Shown piece after piece: positions 43,212-50,624 of a stretch of DNA of 64,000 bases (position 1 is its first letter; every line of letters starts with the position of its first letter). The stretch covers positions 744,001 to 808,000 of the forward strand of contig CAVOTA010000001.1 of the NCBI GenBank assembly GCA_963699055.1. Reading direction: 5' to 3'. Source of the stretch: Bog-756 sp963699055. Lineage in GTDB: Bacteria; Actinomycetota; Acidimicrobiia; Acidimicrobiales; RAAP-2. Made by a program: the position numbers and the translations under genes. The notes under the pieces were generated by a model that had not been told where the DNA came from, made no database searches, and was given only the letters and a program-made list of their open reading frames with translations.

Positions 43212-44558
43212 TCAGGAATCGGACGGGATCCAGGAGCCGTGGAAGCCGAAGGGCACCCGTGCCGGGAGGTGCACCGTCGCCACCGGCGGGCCGGCGAACG
43301 ACGTGGCGTCCAGGATCACCAGGTCGCTGGCCCCGCGGGCGGCGTCGAAGACCATCGACAGGACCCATCCCTCGTCCTCGGCGGCGCCGTCGGCGGCCCG
43401 GACGAACACCGGTTCGCCCGGGTGCCGCCCGGGCCCGGGGTCGAACCGCACGGACTCGTCGCGTGTGAGGTCGTACTTGACCAGACCCTCGAACGACGGT
43501 TCCTCGACGACGTCACCGGCGCGCACCGCGTAGCAGTAGCGGTGGGGCAGCCCGGCGACGGCGGGGTCGATGCGTGGGAACTCCACCGGCAGGTCGTCGA
43601 GGCGCTCCTCCCGGACGCGGCCGGCCGTCGGGTCGACCGTCCAACGGTGCAGCGACGGCAACGACCGCGACAGCACCTCGCCGGGCGCCGTGTCGAACAC
43701 CGAGTCGTAGCGCACGACGTCGAGGACGGTGCGGTCGCCGTCGTCGAAGGCGTTGGCCACATGGAACACGTAGCTCGGGTCCATCGACACCCAGGCGACG
43801 TCCGTGCCCCGACCGTCCCGGGGCAGTACGCCGACCCTCGATCCGGCCTCGGGCGCCCAGCGGAACGGGAGGGACCGGCCCTGGGCGGCCAGGGCGAGGT
43901 CGAAGACGACGGGCTGGTCGAGGAAGACCGCACGGGTGGCGGTGACCCCGAAGTCGTGCATCATGGTGGCCCGCGGCATCCCGATGTCCTCGGTGGCCGT
44001 CAGCTGCCCGGCGGCGTCGACCACGTGGTAGCGCAGGAACGGGGGGCCGAACAGGTCGACCCCGAAGAAGACCAGCTCCCCCGTGTCGGGGTCCACCTTC
44101 GGGTGGGCGGTCATGGGGGAGGAGAGCGACCCGTCGAAATCGTGGATGCGGGCACGGTCGAGGTCGGGCGAGACGGCGTGGGGGAAGCCGGACTCCACCA
44201 GGGCGAGTGTGGTGCCGGCGTGGCGGATCACGTGGGTGTTGGCCGGTCCGTCCACCGGCTCGCTCGGCCCGTTGGGTCGGGGGGTGGCCACCTGGCCGGC
44301 CAGCTTCCGGGTGCGGACCCATCGGTTGCGGTAGCCGGTGGCCCTGCCTCCGGCGAGCGACACGGCGTGCAGCATGCCGTCGCCGGTGAACCAGTGGTAG
44401 TCCGACGGGTCCGACGGGACCGACACCGGGTTCGGTCCGTTGCGCAGCAGGCGACCTTCGAGGTCGGGCGGCACCACGCCCGTGACCTCGAGCTCGTGGT
44501 CGTCGGTGCGCTCCTCGAACACGGGCGCGAAGTTGCCTTCGAGATAGGGGTTCACCAC
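43212..44558 (-). CDS. Carotenoid cleavage dioxygenase (RPE65 family)
   Basis: The 448-residue Fe(II) oxygenase is predicted to cleave carotenoids or related polyenes. All four iron-ligand His regions are visible: MTAHPKVDPDTGEL, MMHDFGVTATRAVF, YVFHVANAFDDGD and the C-terminal FGFHGSWIP. The N-terminus (YLEGNFAPVFEERTD, then LRNGPNPVSV) is typical. The GTG at 44558 follows GAGGGTGAGG. It is divergent from tyrS with a shared promoter region. Confidence 0.9.
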   Translation of the reverse strand: MVNPYLEGNFAPVFEERTDDHELEVTGVVPPDLEGRLLRNGPNPVSVPSDPSDYHWFTGDGMLHAVSLAGGRATGYRNRWVRTRKLAGQVATPRPNGPSEPVDGPANTHVIRHAGTTLALVESGFPHAVSPDLDRARIHDFDGSLSSPMTAHPKVDPDTGELVFFGVDLFGPPFLRYHVVDAAGQLTATEDIGMPRATMMHDFGVTATRAVFLDQPVVFDLALAAQGRSLPFRWAPEAGSRVGVLPRDGRGTDVAWVSMDPSYVFHVANAFDDGDRTVLDVVRYDSVFDTAPGEVLSRSLPSLHRWTVDPTAGRVREERLDDLPVEFPRIDPAVAGLPHRYCYAVRAGDVVEEPSFEGLVKYDLTRDESVRFDPGPGRHPGEPVFVRAADGAAEDEGWVLSMVFDAARGASDLVILDATSFAGPPVATVHLPARVPFGFHGSWIPSDS

Positions 44559-44607
44559 GGGTCCTCACCCTCGACTCGGCCGCTTCGGCTGCGGGGCCGG
44601 CACGGCG

Positions 44608-44617
44608 ATCGTAGCGT
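44608..44617. promoter_or_regulatory. Overlapping divergent -10 elements (carotenoid oxygenase / tyrS)
   Basis: ATCGTAGCGT reads TAGCGT on plus (44612-44617) and TACGAT on minus (44613-44608), sharing one TA step. It lies between the divergent starts. Confidence 0.45.
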
Positions 44618-44651
44618 CCGGCCCGGTCCCGGCGGCATGGCAGGCTGTGGC

Positions 44652-45938
44652 ATGGCCGCCTTCGTCGAGGACCTCCGCTTCCGGGGGCTGATCCACCAGA
44701 TGACCGACCCCGCACTGGCCGACCGCCTCGACGGCGGCTCGGTCACCGTCTATGCCGGGTTCGACCCGACGGCCGACAGCCTCACCGTGGGACACCTGCT
44801 CCAGATGTGCACGCTGCGCCGGTTCCAGGAGGCGGGACACCGGCCCATCGCCCTCGCCGGCGGAGGGACCGGCTTCGTGGGTGACCCGGGCGGCAAGTCC
44901 GAGGAACGGTCACTCCTGACCGAGGAGCAGCTCGAGGCCAACCTGGCCGGGATCCAGCGCCAGCTCGGCCGCTTCGTCGAGTTCGGCGACGGCACGCGTG
45001 GTACCGGGGCCCTGCTGCTCAACAACGCGGACTGGCTGAAGCCGATGCCGCTCCTGGACTTCCTGCGCGACGTGGGCAAGCACTTCACGGTCAACCAGAT
45101 GGTGGCGAAGGACTCGGTCCGGTCACGCTTCGAGCGTCCGGACCAGGGGATCTCGTACACCGAGTTCAGCTACATGCTCCTCCAGGCCTACGACTACCTC
45201 CAGCTCCTCGATGCCCACGACTGCACGCTGCAGATCGGCGGCAGCGACCAGTGGGGGAACATCACGATGGGGATCGAGCTGATCCGCAAGGTGCGCCAGC
45301 GCGAGGTGTACGGACTGACGACGCCGCTCGTGCTCAAGGCCGACGGCACCAAGTTCGGCAAGACCGAGGCGGGCACGGTGTGGCTCGATCCCGCCCGCAC
45401 CTCCCCCTATCAGCTGCACCAGTTCTTCCTCCGGTGCGAGGACGCCATGGTGGGTTCGTACCTCCGGTTCTTCACCTTCCTCCCCCACGACGAGCTGCTG
45501 GCGCTGGACGAGGCGACGGCGGCGCACCCCGAACGCCGTGAGGCGCACCGTGTGCTGGCCCGCGAGGTCTGCACCCTGGTGCACGGCGCCGACGAGACCG
45601 CCCGGGCGGAACACGCCGCGGCCGCCCTGTTCGGCGGCGAGCTGGCCGGCCTGGACGAGCGGACGCTGCTGGACGTCTTCGCCGACGCCCCGTCGACCGA
45701 CCTGCCCCGGACCCGCCTCGACGACCCGGGCGCACTCCTGGTCGACCTCCTGGCCGACACCGGGCTGGTCGGCTCGAAGAGCCAGGCCCGCACGGCCGTC
45801 GGCCAGGGTGGTGCCTATGTCAACAACGTCCGGGCCGACGAGGTCGATCGCCGGCTGACGTCGGCCGATCTGCTGGCCGACCGCTACGTCGTGCTGCGCC
45901 GCGGCAAGAAGGACCACCACCTCGTCCGCTTCGACTGA
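44652..45938 (+). CDS. tyrS: Tyrosyl-tRNA synthetase
   Basis: The 428-residue class Ic synthetase charges tRNA-Tyr. The ATP motif is YAGFDPTADSLTVGHLLQM (HIGH-like), the second ATP motif KADGTKFGKTEAGT (KMSKS-like), and LQIGGSDQWGNITMG contacts the substrate. An S4 RNA-binding domain forms the C-terminal 60 residues. The ATG at 44652 is preferred; an in-frame ATG at 44637 would add five residues. No strong ribosome site is present at either. Confidence 0.95.
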   Translation: MAAFVEDLRFRGLIHQMTDPALADRLDGGSVTVYAGFDPTADSLTVGHLLQMCTLRRFQEAGHRPIALAGGGTGFVGDPGGKSEERSLLTEEQLEANLAGIQRQLGRFVEFGDGTRGTGALLLNNADWLKPMPLLDFLRDVGKHFTVNQMVAKDSVRSRFERPDQGISYTEFSYMLLQAYDYLQLLDAHDCTLQIGGSDQWGNITMGIELIRKVRQREVYGLTTPLVLKADGTKFGKTEAGTVWLDPARTSPYQLHQFFLRCEDAMVGSYLRFFTFLPHDELLALDEATAAHPERREAHRVLAREVCTLVHGADETARAEHAAAALFGGELAGLDERTLLDVFADAPSTDLPRTRLDDPGALLVDLLADTGLVGSKSQARTAVGQGGAYVNNVRADEVDRRLTSADLLADRYVVLRRGKKDHHLVRFD

Positions 45939-45978
45939 CCGGTTCCGGCACCGCGGCGGCGGTGCGGTGGGTCGGTCC

Positions 45979-45984
45979 TACACT
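45979..45984 (+). promoter_or_regulatory. -10 element of a predicted leaderless transcript
   Basis: TACACT ends 7 bases before the ATG at 45992. Confidence 0.55.
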
Positions 45985-45991
45985 GACGCCC

Positions 45992-46462
45992 ATGAACGCC
46001 CCCGGTGACCACGCCGACGTGTCCGCCGTCCGGCTGACCACCGGTCTGCCCGAGACGGTCCTCCCCGACGAGCCCGGCGACGTGCGCGCCGCCCTGGGCG
46101 ACGCGCTGGCCCAGCCGGGGGAACGCCGCCGGCACGCCGTGTCCGACGTGGTGCGGGCCCACCCACGGTCGCTGGACGCCTGGGCGGCACTCGGCTCGTT
46201 GGCGCGGGACGACGTCGAGGCCTACGCCTGCTTCCGTGTCGGCTACCACCGCGGCCTCGACGCGCTGCGGGGCAGTGGATGGAAGGGGTCGGGGCTCGTC
46301 CGCTGGTCCCACGGGTCCAACCGCGGGTTCCTCCGTTGCCTGGACGGGCTGCGCTCCGCGGCGGGGGCCATCGGCGAGCAGTCCGAGGAGGAGCGCTGCG
46401 CCCAGTTCCTGCGCCAGCTCGATCCGGCATGGAGCCCGGACTGGACGGGCTACCCGGCCTGA
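45992..46462 (+). CDS. DUF3151 family protein
   Basis: The 156-residue protein matches the actinobacterial DUF3151 family: AHPRSLDAWAALGSLARDD, then CFRVGYHRGLDALRGSGWKG and NRGFLRCLDGL. Function is unknown; the helices look TPR-like. It ends by overlapping the start of the next gene by one base (TGATG). Confidence 0.88.
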   Translation: MNAPGDHADVSAVRLTTGLPETVLPDEPGDVRAALGDALAQPGERRRHAVSDVVRAHPRSLDAWAALGSLARDDVEAYACFRVGYHRGLDALRGSGWKGSGLVRWSHGSNRGFLRCLDGLRSAAGAIGEQSEEERCAQFLRQLDPAWSPDWTGYPA

Positions 46463-47013
46463 TGGCCGGTTCGCGAGGGGCCGGCCTGGTCCCGGGTCCG
46501 TGGTGGCGTGCCGCCCTGGTGGCGGCGGCGGTCCTGGTGGGACCGGCTGCCCTGGCCGGCTGTGCCGGGCAGGAGCAGTCCGGGACCCCGTCGCAGCGGG
46601 TGACGACGTGGATGCGCAGTGTGGGGGGCTCGGGCATCGGCAACGTCGAGGTGGCGGCCCGCAACGTCGACCTGGCGCTGGCCAGGCACAATGCGCCGGC
46701 CGCCGTCCGCGAGGTCTGTGCGCTGCTCAGCAACGAGACCCAGACGTCGATCGGCAACCTTCCATCTCCGGACGACCGGCTCACCGACCAGCTGAACTCG
46801 GCCTACATGGTGGGGACGGCCGCCGGTGACGACTGCTACAACGGCGCCGCCGGCGATGCCAAGCTCCTGGCCCGGTCGGCCGCCGAGCGGGCGCGGATGC
46901 TGAAGATGCTGGCCGTGGCCGTCCAGCAGTACGAGTCGGTGACCGGGCACACACCGACGACCGACACGACCGTGCCCCCGGACGACGGCGACCCGTTCGC
47001 GGGCGGCACGTGA
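46462..47013 (+). CDS. Putative lipoprotein of unknown function
   Basis: The 183-residue protein has a basic start, a hydrophobic stretch and a lipobox (GPAALAGC), so Cys near residue 34 is probably lipidated. The mature part is helical with a conserved-looking core (NVEVAARNVDLALARHNAP), and the tail is Thr/Pro/Asp-rich. I do not recognise the family. It is coupled to DUF3151 upstream and to the flavin reductase downstream (GTGA), forming a three-gene unit. Confidence 0.75.
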   Translation: MAGSRGAGLVPGPWWRAALVAAAVLVGPAALAGCAGQEQSGTPSQRVTTWMRSVGGSGIGNVEVAARNVDLALARHNAPAAVREVCALLSNETQTSIGNLPSPDDRLTDQLNSAYMVGTAAGDDCYNGAAGDAKLLARSAAERARMLKMLAVAVQQYESVTGHTPTTDTTVPPDDGDPFAGGT

Positions 47014-47579
47014 CGATCCCGGTGGTCGACGGCGATGCCTTCGACCGCCTCCGCCGTCGCGTCCTGTGGGCCATGCCGAGCGGACTCTTCGTGGTGGGCT
47101 GCCGGGCCGGGGACCGGCGCAACCTCATGACGGCGAACTGGGTGGTGCAGGTGGCCGTCTCGCCCAAGCTGGTAGCTGTGGGTGTCGAGTCGGGCTCGGT
47201 CACCCGGACCCTGATCGACGAGGGTGGGTCGTTCTCGGTGTCCCTGCTGGCCCGGTCGGAGCGCAACCTGGTACGTCGGTTCGTGAAGCCGGTGCGCGAG
47301 GTGGAGGTCGGTGCCGACGGGGTCGCCACGACGATGGCCGGTGAGCCGGTGGTCGAGGTGGGGCGCGGGGTACCGGTGCTGGCCGCGGCGGTGGCCTGGC
47401 TGAGCTGCTCCGTCCGGTCGGTCCAGAACTGGGCGTCGGACGACCTGCCCGAAGGGGCGAGCCACGTGCTCGTGGTGGGCGAGGTCGACGGTGCCGGGGA
47501 GACGGACCGGCTCGGAGGTGCGTCGGACGACGACCGCGTGCTCACCATGGGCGACACCCGGATGAACTACGGCGGCTGA
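47010..47579 (+). CDS. Flavin reductase-like / flavoredoxin domain protein
   Basis: The 189-residue protein resembles PF01613 FMN-binding flavin reductases: RVLWAMPSGLFVVGCRAGD, then NLMTANWVVQVAVSPKLVAV and GSVTRTLIDEGGSFSVSLLA. It may supply reduced flavin or act as a flavoredoxin; no partner monooxygenase is adjacent. The GTG overlaps the lipoprotein stop. Confidence 0.82.
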   Translation: MTIPVVDGDAFDRLRRRVLWAMPSGLFVVGCRAGDRRNLMTANWVVQVAVSPKLVAVGVESGSVTRTLIDEGGSFSVSLLARSERNLVRRFVKPVREVEVGADGVATTMAGEPVVEVGRGVPVLAAAVAWLSCSVRSVQNWASDDLPEGASHVLVVGEVDGAGETDRLGGASDDDRVLTMGDTRMNYGG

Positions 47580-47580
47580 C

Positions 47581-47620
47581 CCGCCGGTCCCGTGGCGCCC
47601 CGGCCCGGTGCGACCGGCGG
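47581..47620. terminator. Candidate bidirectional terminator hairpin
   Basis: CCGCCGGTC (47581-47589) and GACCGGCGG (47612-47620) are perfect 9-base arms around 22 bases, exactly between convergent genes. Confidence 0.5.
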
Positions 47621-47642
47621 CGCAGGGGTCCTGGAGGCCGGC

Positions 47643-47876
47643 TCAGTCCCCGGTGGGGGCGGCGGGGCGCAGGTCGATGCGGAACACCAGCACGCCGTCC
47701 TCGATCGAGGCCTCGGCGTCGGCCAGCATGGCGTAGTCCATGAAGTCTGTCTGGGCCTGTTCGATGAAGCGCTGGCGGTCTGGTCCCTCGACGGGGGGCA
47801 GGCCCCGGTTGCGGACGGCCTCGGCCCGGGCACGGAACCGCGCGACCATCTCCTGAGGATCGAATTCGTCGGCCAC
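47643..47876 (-). CDS. Small protein of unknown function
   Basis: The 77-residue protein begins VADEFDPQEMVARFRARAEA, continues with RQRFIEQAQTDFMDYAMLAD and ends with a beta-like segment (GVLVFRIDLRPAAP). No family is recognised. The GTG at 47876 lies 6 bases after a -10 hexamer; a longer reading upstream would be Arg/Ser-rich and lacks support. Confidence 0.65.
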   Translation of the reverse strand: MADEFDPQEMVARFRARAEAVRNRGLPPVEGPDRQRFIEQAQTDFMDYAMLADAEASIEDGVLVFRIDLRPAAPTGD

Positions 47877-47882
47877 GATGCG

Positions 47883-47888
47883 ACTGTA
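47883..47888 (-). promoter_or_regulatory. -10 element of a predicted leaderless transcript
   Basis: TACAGT on the minus strand ends 6 bases before the GTG at 47876. Confidence 0.5.
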
Positions 47889-47938
47889 GCGGTCCTGTCG
47901 GCGGGCGGACGCGTGCCACGACTGCGCAGAGGTGGCAC

Positions 47939-47944
47939 TACACT
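47939..47944 (+). promoter_or_regulatory. Candidate -10 element for the zinc-ribbon-like gene
   Basis: TACACT would start transcription near 47951, giving a 75-base leader that contains the AAGGAG ribosome site before 48026. Confidence 0.4.
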
Positions 47945-48025
47945 GGGGGATCGTTCTCAGGTGGTGACCCGGGCGCGCCGTGCGCCGGGAACAGTCCACC
48001 TCTGGTGGGGCAAGGAGTTGGTCTC

Positions 48026-48235
48026 GTGAAGAAGGGACGCCATCGCCGCTTCGAGGAAGCGCGGAGTCTGAAGCGGTCGGTCGCGACCGCCAGCAGGAGC
48101 TGCCCCGAGTGCGGGGCGGAGCCGGAGGACAAGCACGCTTCCTGGTGCCTCGCCACCGAGGACGACTATGACGAGATCCTGGGGACTACGCCGAAGACGT
48201 CGGCGATCGACGAGGACGACCCGCTGGCCGAGTAG
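48026..48235 (+). CDS. Small zinc-ribbon-like protein
   Basis: The 69-residue protein has a basic N-terminus (VKKGRHRRFEEARSLKRSV), then CPECGAEPEDKHASWC, a possible zinc site of CxxC plus His/Cys, and an acidic tail. Function is unknown. AAGGAG lies 8 bases before the GTG at 48026. The gene ends 5 bases before a 30-base tandem repeat array. Confidence 0.7.
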   Translation: MKKGRHRRFEEARSLKRSVATASRSCPECGAEPEDKHASWCLATEDDYDEILGTTPKTSAIDEDDPLAE

Positions 48236-48239
48236 GAAA

Positions 48240-48346
48240 CCGGCTCAGCGCCGGACCTGAGCCCCTGCGCCGGCTCAGCGCCGGACCTGAGCCTCTGCGC
48301 CGGCTCAGCGCCGGACCTGAGCCCCTGCGCCGGCTCAGCGCCGGAC
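48240..48346. repeat. 30-base tandem repeat array, 3.5 copies
   Basis: Units start at 48240, 48270 and 48300, with a partial at 48330. Each begins CCGGCTCAGCGCCGG, a hairpin with 5-base arms and a TCAGC loop. The array lies between convergent genes; the partial copy contains the stop codon of the Cys-rich gene. No spacers are present, so it is not CRISPR. Confidence 0.9.
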
Positions 48347-49084
48347 GGTCGGATGGGGGAGCAGGGTGACCCGGGCGGAGGTGCCGGTGCGCTCGTCGAG
48401 GTAGGCCGCCAAACGCTTGTAGACCTTCTTGCCGGCCATGGTCTCGAGTTCGGTCCGCATCGAGCGGTAGACGGGGTCGTGGCCGACGAACGCCTCGGGG
48501 GCCTCGGTGCACCACCAGTGGAATTCGGCACCTCCCTCGCCCCAGTGGCGCCGGTCCCACTGGCGCACGACCGAGGTGACCCGGCCGTCAGGGGTGGTCT
48601 CGTCCTCGCGGCGCAGCGGCAGCTGCCAGCACACCTCGGGCTTCAGTTCGACATGGCTCACGCCCCGGGCGGCGGCCTCGACGTGGAGCGCACAGCCCGG
48701 TCCGCTGGCGAATCCCGGACGGTTGAGGAAGATGCAGGCGCCGTCGACGAGTTTCGTCCCGAGGTCGCCGTCGGGGAGCTTCTTGACGACGCCCTTGCGG
48801 CCCTTGCCGTGGAACTGCCAGACCTCGGGCCCCAGGGTCTTGGCCACGGCCTCGACCTTGTCGGCGTCCTCCTTGCCCGTGAAGTGCGCACCGTAGCTGC
48901 AGCAGCCCTGCACGAGCTCCTCGGCCGGTCCGGTCAGGACTCCTTGACACCCCTGACCGAAGATGCAGGTCCAGGAGCTGGCGAGGAACGTCACGTCGAA
49001 CAGCCAGGTGCGCTCTTCGTCCGGATCGTCGAAACTCACCCACTCGTGGGCGTCGTCGGGCACGTGTTTGTGGGAGGGGGACAC
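48335..49084 (-). CDS. Cys-rich conserved actinobacterial protein
   Basis: The 249-residue protein looks like a well-conserved actinobacterial hypothetical: WVSFDDPDEERTWLFDVTFL, then SSWTCIFGQGCQGVL, LVQGCCSYGAHF, GACIFLNRPGFASGPGCALH, CWQLPLR and EFHWWCTEAPEAF. The many Cys suggest binding of a metal or an iron-sulfur cluster, as in YkgJ-type proteins. It is divergent from the NfuA-like gene with 18 bases between start codons. The GTG at 49084 is the likely start. Confidence 0.8.
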   Translation of the reverse strand: MSPSHKHVPDDAHEWVSFDDPDEERTWLFDVTFLASSWTCIFGQGCQGVLTGPAEELVQGCCSYGAHFTGKEDADKVEAVAKTLGPEVWQFHGKGRKGVVKKLPDGDLGTKLVDGACIFLNRPGFASGPGCALHVEAAARGVSHVELKPEVCWQLPLRREDETTPDGRVTSVVRQWDRRHWGEGGAEFHWWCTEAPEAFVGHDPVYRSMRTELETMAGKKVYKRLAAYLDERTGTSARVTLLPHPTVRR

Positions 49085-49089
49085 GCCCT

Positions 49090-49096
49090 TATGATG
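49090..49096. promoter_or_regulatory. Overlapping divergent -10 elements (Cys-rich gene / nfuA-like)
   Basis: TATGAT on plus (49090-49095) ends 7 bases before the ATG at 49103. On minus, CATCAT (49096-49091) ends 6 bases before the GTG at 49084. Both transcripts would be leaderless. The minus hexamer is imperfect. Confidence 0.5.
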
Positions 49097-49102
49097 TCAG
49101 GC

Positions 49103-49753
49103 ATGAGTGAAGACCGTGAGGACATGGCCCCGGTGCTGGCGATCACGCCCGATGCGCGCGCCACGGTGCTCGAGGTGCTGGCGAACGAAGCCGAGTCCGA
49201 GACGCTGGCGCTGTGGCTCGAGGTCTCGGGTGAGGCCGACGGCGCCTACGCCTACGACATGTACTTCCAGGCCATCGTCGACGCCGGCCCGGGTGACGTG
49301 GTCCAGCCCGACGACCAGCTGTCGGTCGTCGTCCCGTCGACCAGCGTGGAACGGCTCCAGGGTGCGACGCTCGACTTCGTCACCGACGCCTCGGGTGAGG
49401 GCGGCCTGGTGATCGTCAACCCGAACACACCGCCGGCGCACACCCTCGCCGGGCTCGGCTCGATTCCCGAGGTCGACCTCTCGGACCCGTTCGCCGCTCG
49501 CGTCGTGTCCGTGCTCGAGGAGCAGGTCAACCCGAGCATCGCCTCCCACGGCGGTCGGGCCGACCTCGTCGCCGTCGAGGACCTGTCGGTATACCTCCGC
49601 CTGAGCGGTGGGTGCCAGGGCTGCGGCATGGCCAAGGCCACGCTCTCCCAGGGCATCGAGGTCATCCTGCGCGAGGCGATCCCCGAGATCGCCAACGTCG
49701 TGGACGTGACCGATCACGCCGACGGCACCAACCCGTTCTACCAGCCGGCCTGA
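49103..49753 (+). CDS. NfuA-like iron-sulfur cluster scaffold protein
   Basis: The 216-residue protein has an N-terminal A-type-carrier-like domain (AITPDARATVLEVLANEAES) that lacks the usual three Cys, and a C-terminal NifU domain (VVSVLEEQVNPSIASHGGRA, then SGGCQGCGMAKATLSQGIE) with the cluster-binding CxxC. It carries [4Fe-4S] clusters to target proteins. Confidence 0.88.
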   Translation: MSEDREDMAPVLAITPDARATVLEVLANEAESETLALWLEVSGEADGAYAYDMYFQAIVDAGPGDVVQPDDQLSVVVPSTSVERLQGATLDFVTDASGEGGLVIVNPNTPPAHTLAGLGSIPEVDLSDPFAARVVSVLEEQVNPSIASHGGRADLVAVEDLSVYLRLSGGCQGCGMAKATLSQGIEVILREAIPEIANVVDVTDHADGTNPFYQPA

Positions 49754-49806
49754 GCAGACGGCCGGGGGTCCCGGCGCCGGCAGTCACCCTCCTCCTCGTC
49801 GTGCCC

Positions 49807-49829
49807 GGACCGCGGCGCAGGCGCGGTCC
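49807..49829. terminator. Candidate bidirectional terminator hairpin
   Basis: GGACCGCG and CGCGGTCC are perfect 8-base arms around a 7-base loop (GCGCAGG), between convergent genes. Confidence 0.5.
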
Positions 49830-49846
49830 CGCCGGCCGCTGCGATG

Positions 49847-50572
49847 TCAGCCGGCCGGGGCCAGGTGGCCGTCCAGCCACTCGAGCGTGCGGGTCCAGCC
49901 GTCGGTGGCGGCGGCCAGGTCGTAGGACGGGCGGGCGTCGCAGTGGAACCCGTGCTCGGCGTCGGGATAGCGCACGATCGACGTGTCCACGTCGGCTCCG
50001 GCGTTGAGCGCGTCACGCAGCTGCTCCACCTCCTCGACGGGGATGCTGCCGTCGGCATCGCCGAACAGTCCGAGCCACGGCGTTCGCATGGACGGCACCA
50101 GCGGCAGCAACGAAGGCATGGACTCCCGGCGACCGGTGACGATCCCGCCGCCGTAGAAGCCGACGGCGGCGCCCAGCGCCAGGTTGCCGGCGACCAGGAA
50201 GGTGACCCGTCCGCCCATGCAGAACCCGACGATCCCGATCTGGCGGTCCGACCACCCCGAGGCGCGGAGATGGTCGATCGCGCCCTCGACGTCGGACAGG
50301 ATGCCCTCGTCGCCCAGTGCCGTCATGTGCTCGAGCACCTGGCTGAAGTCGTCGTAGCCGAATACGGGGGCTCCCGTGCGGTGGAAGAGGTGCGGGGCGA
50401 CCGCGTGGTAGCCGGCCTCGGCGAACCGACGGGTGACGTCCTCGATGTGCCCGTTGACCCCGAAGGCCTCCTGGATGACGACCACGGCGCCACGGGCCGG
50501 TCCGTCGGGGACCGCCTCGTAGAGGGGCATGGGTCCGTCGACGACGTCGAGTGTGCAGGTCCGAGTGTCCAT
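49847..50572 (-). CDS. Dienelactone hydrolase family protein
   Basis: The 241-residue alpha/beta hydrolase has VVVIQEAFGVNGHIEDVTRR, the Cys nucleophile in IGIVGFCMGGRVTFLV, an acidic residue in LFGDADGSIP and the His in AEHGFHCD. The Cys-Asp-His triad fits the family. The substrate is unclear; relatives act on dienelactones or small esters. The ATG at 50572 follows a -10 hexamer by 8 bases. Confidence 0.87.
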   Translation of the reverse strand: MDTRTCTLDVVDGPMPLYEAVPDGPARGAVVVIQEAFGVNGHIEDVTRRFAEAGYHAVAPHLFHRTGAPVFGYDDFSQVLEHMTALGDEGILSDVEGAIDHLRASGWSDRQIGIVGFCMGGRVTFLVAGNLALGAAVGFYGGGIVTGRRESMPSLLPLVPSMRTPWLGLFGDADGSIPVEEVEQLRDALNAGADVDTSIVRYPDAEHGFHCDARPSYDLAAATDGWTRTLEWLDGHLAPAG

Positions 50573-50580
50573 GACCGACC

Positions 50581-50586
50581 ACGATA
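50581..50586 (-). promoter_or_regulatory. -10 element of a predicted leaderless transcript
   Basis: TATCGT on the minus strand ends 8 bases before the ATG at 50572. Confidence 0.45.
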
Positions 50587-50611
50587 TGCCCCGTTCGGGG
50601 ACGCGGTCCGG

Positions 50612-50617
50612 TACGTT
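50612..50617 (+). promoter_or_regulatory. -10 element of a predicted leaderless transcript
   Basis: TACGTT ends 7 bases before the GTG at 50625, which sets the prepilin peptidase start. Confidence 0.5.
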
Positions 50618-50624
50618 GCAACAG

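Noticed and set aside
47643..47999. Longer 118-residue form of the small protein
   Set aside because: The added N-terminus is Arg/Ser/His-rich and runs over the -10 hexamer that fits the GTG at 47876.
48240..48346. Possible CRISPR array
   Set aside because: The 30-base units are contiguous with no spacers and no cas genes are near.
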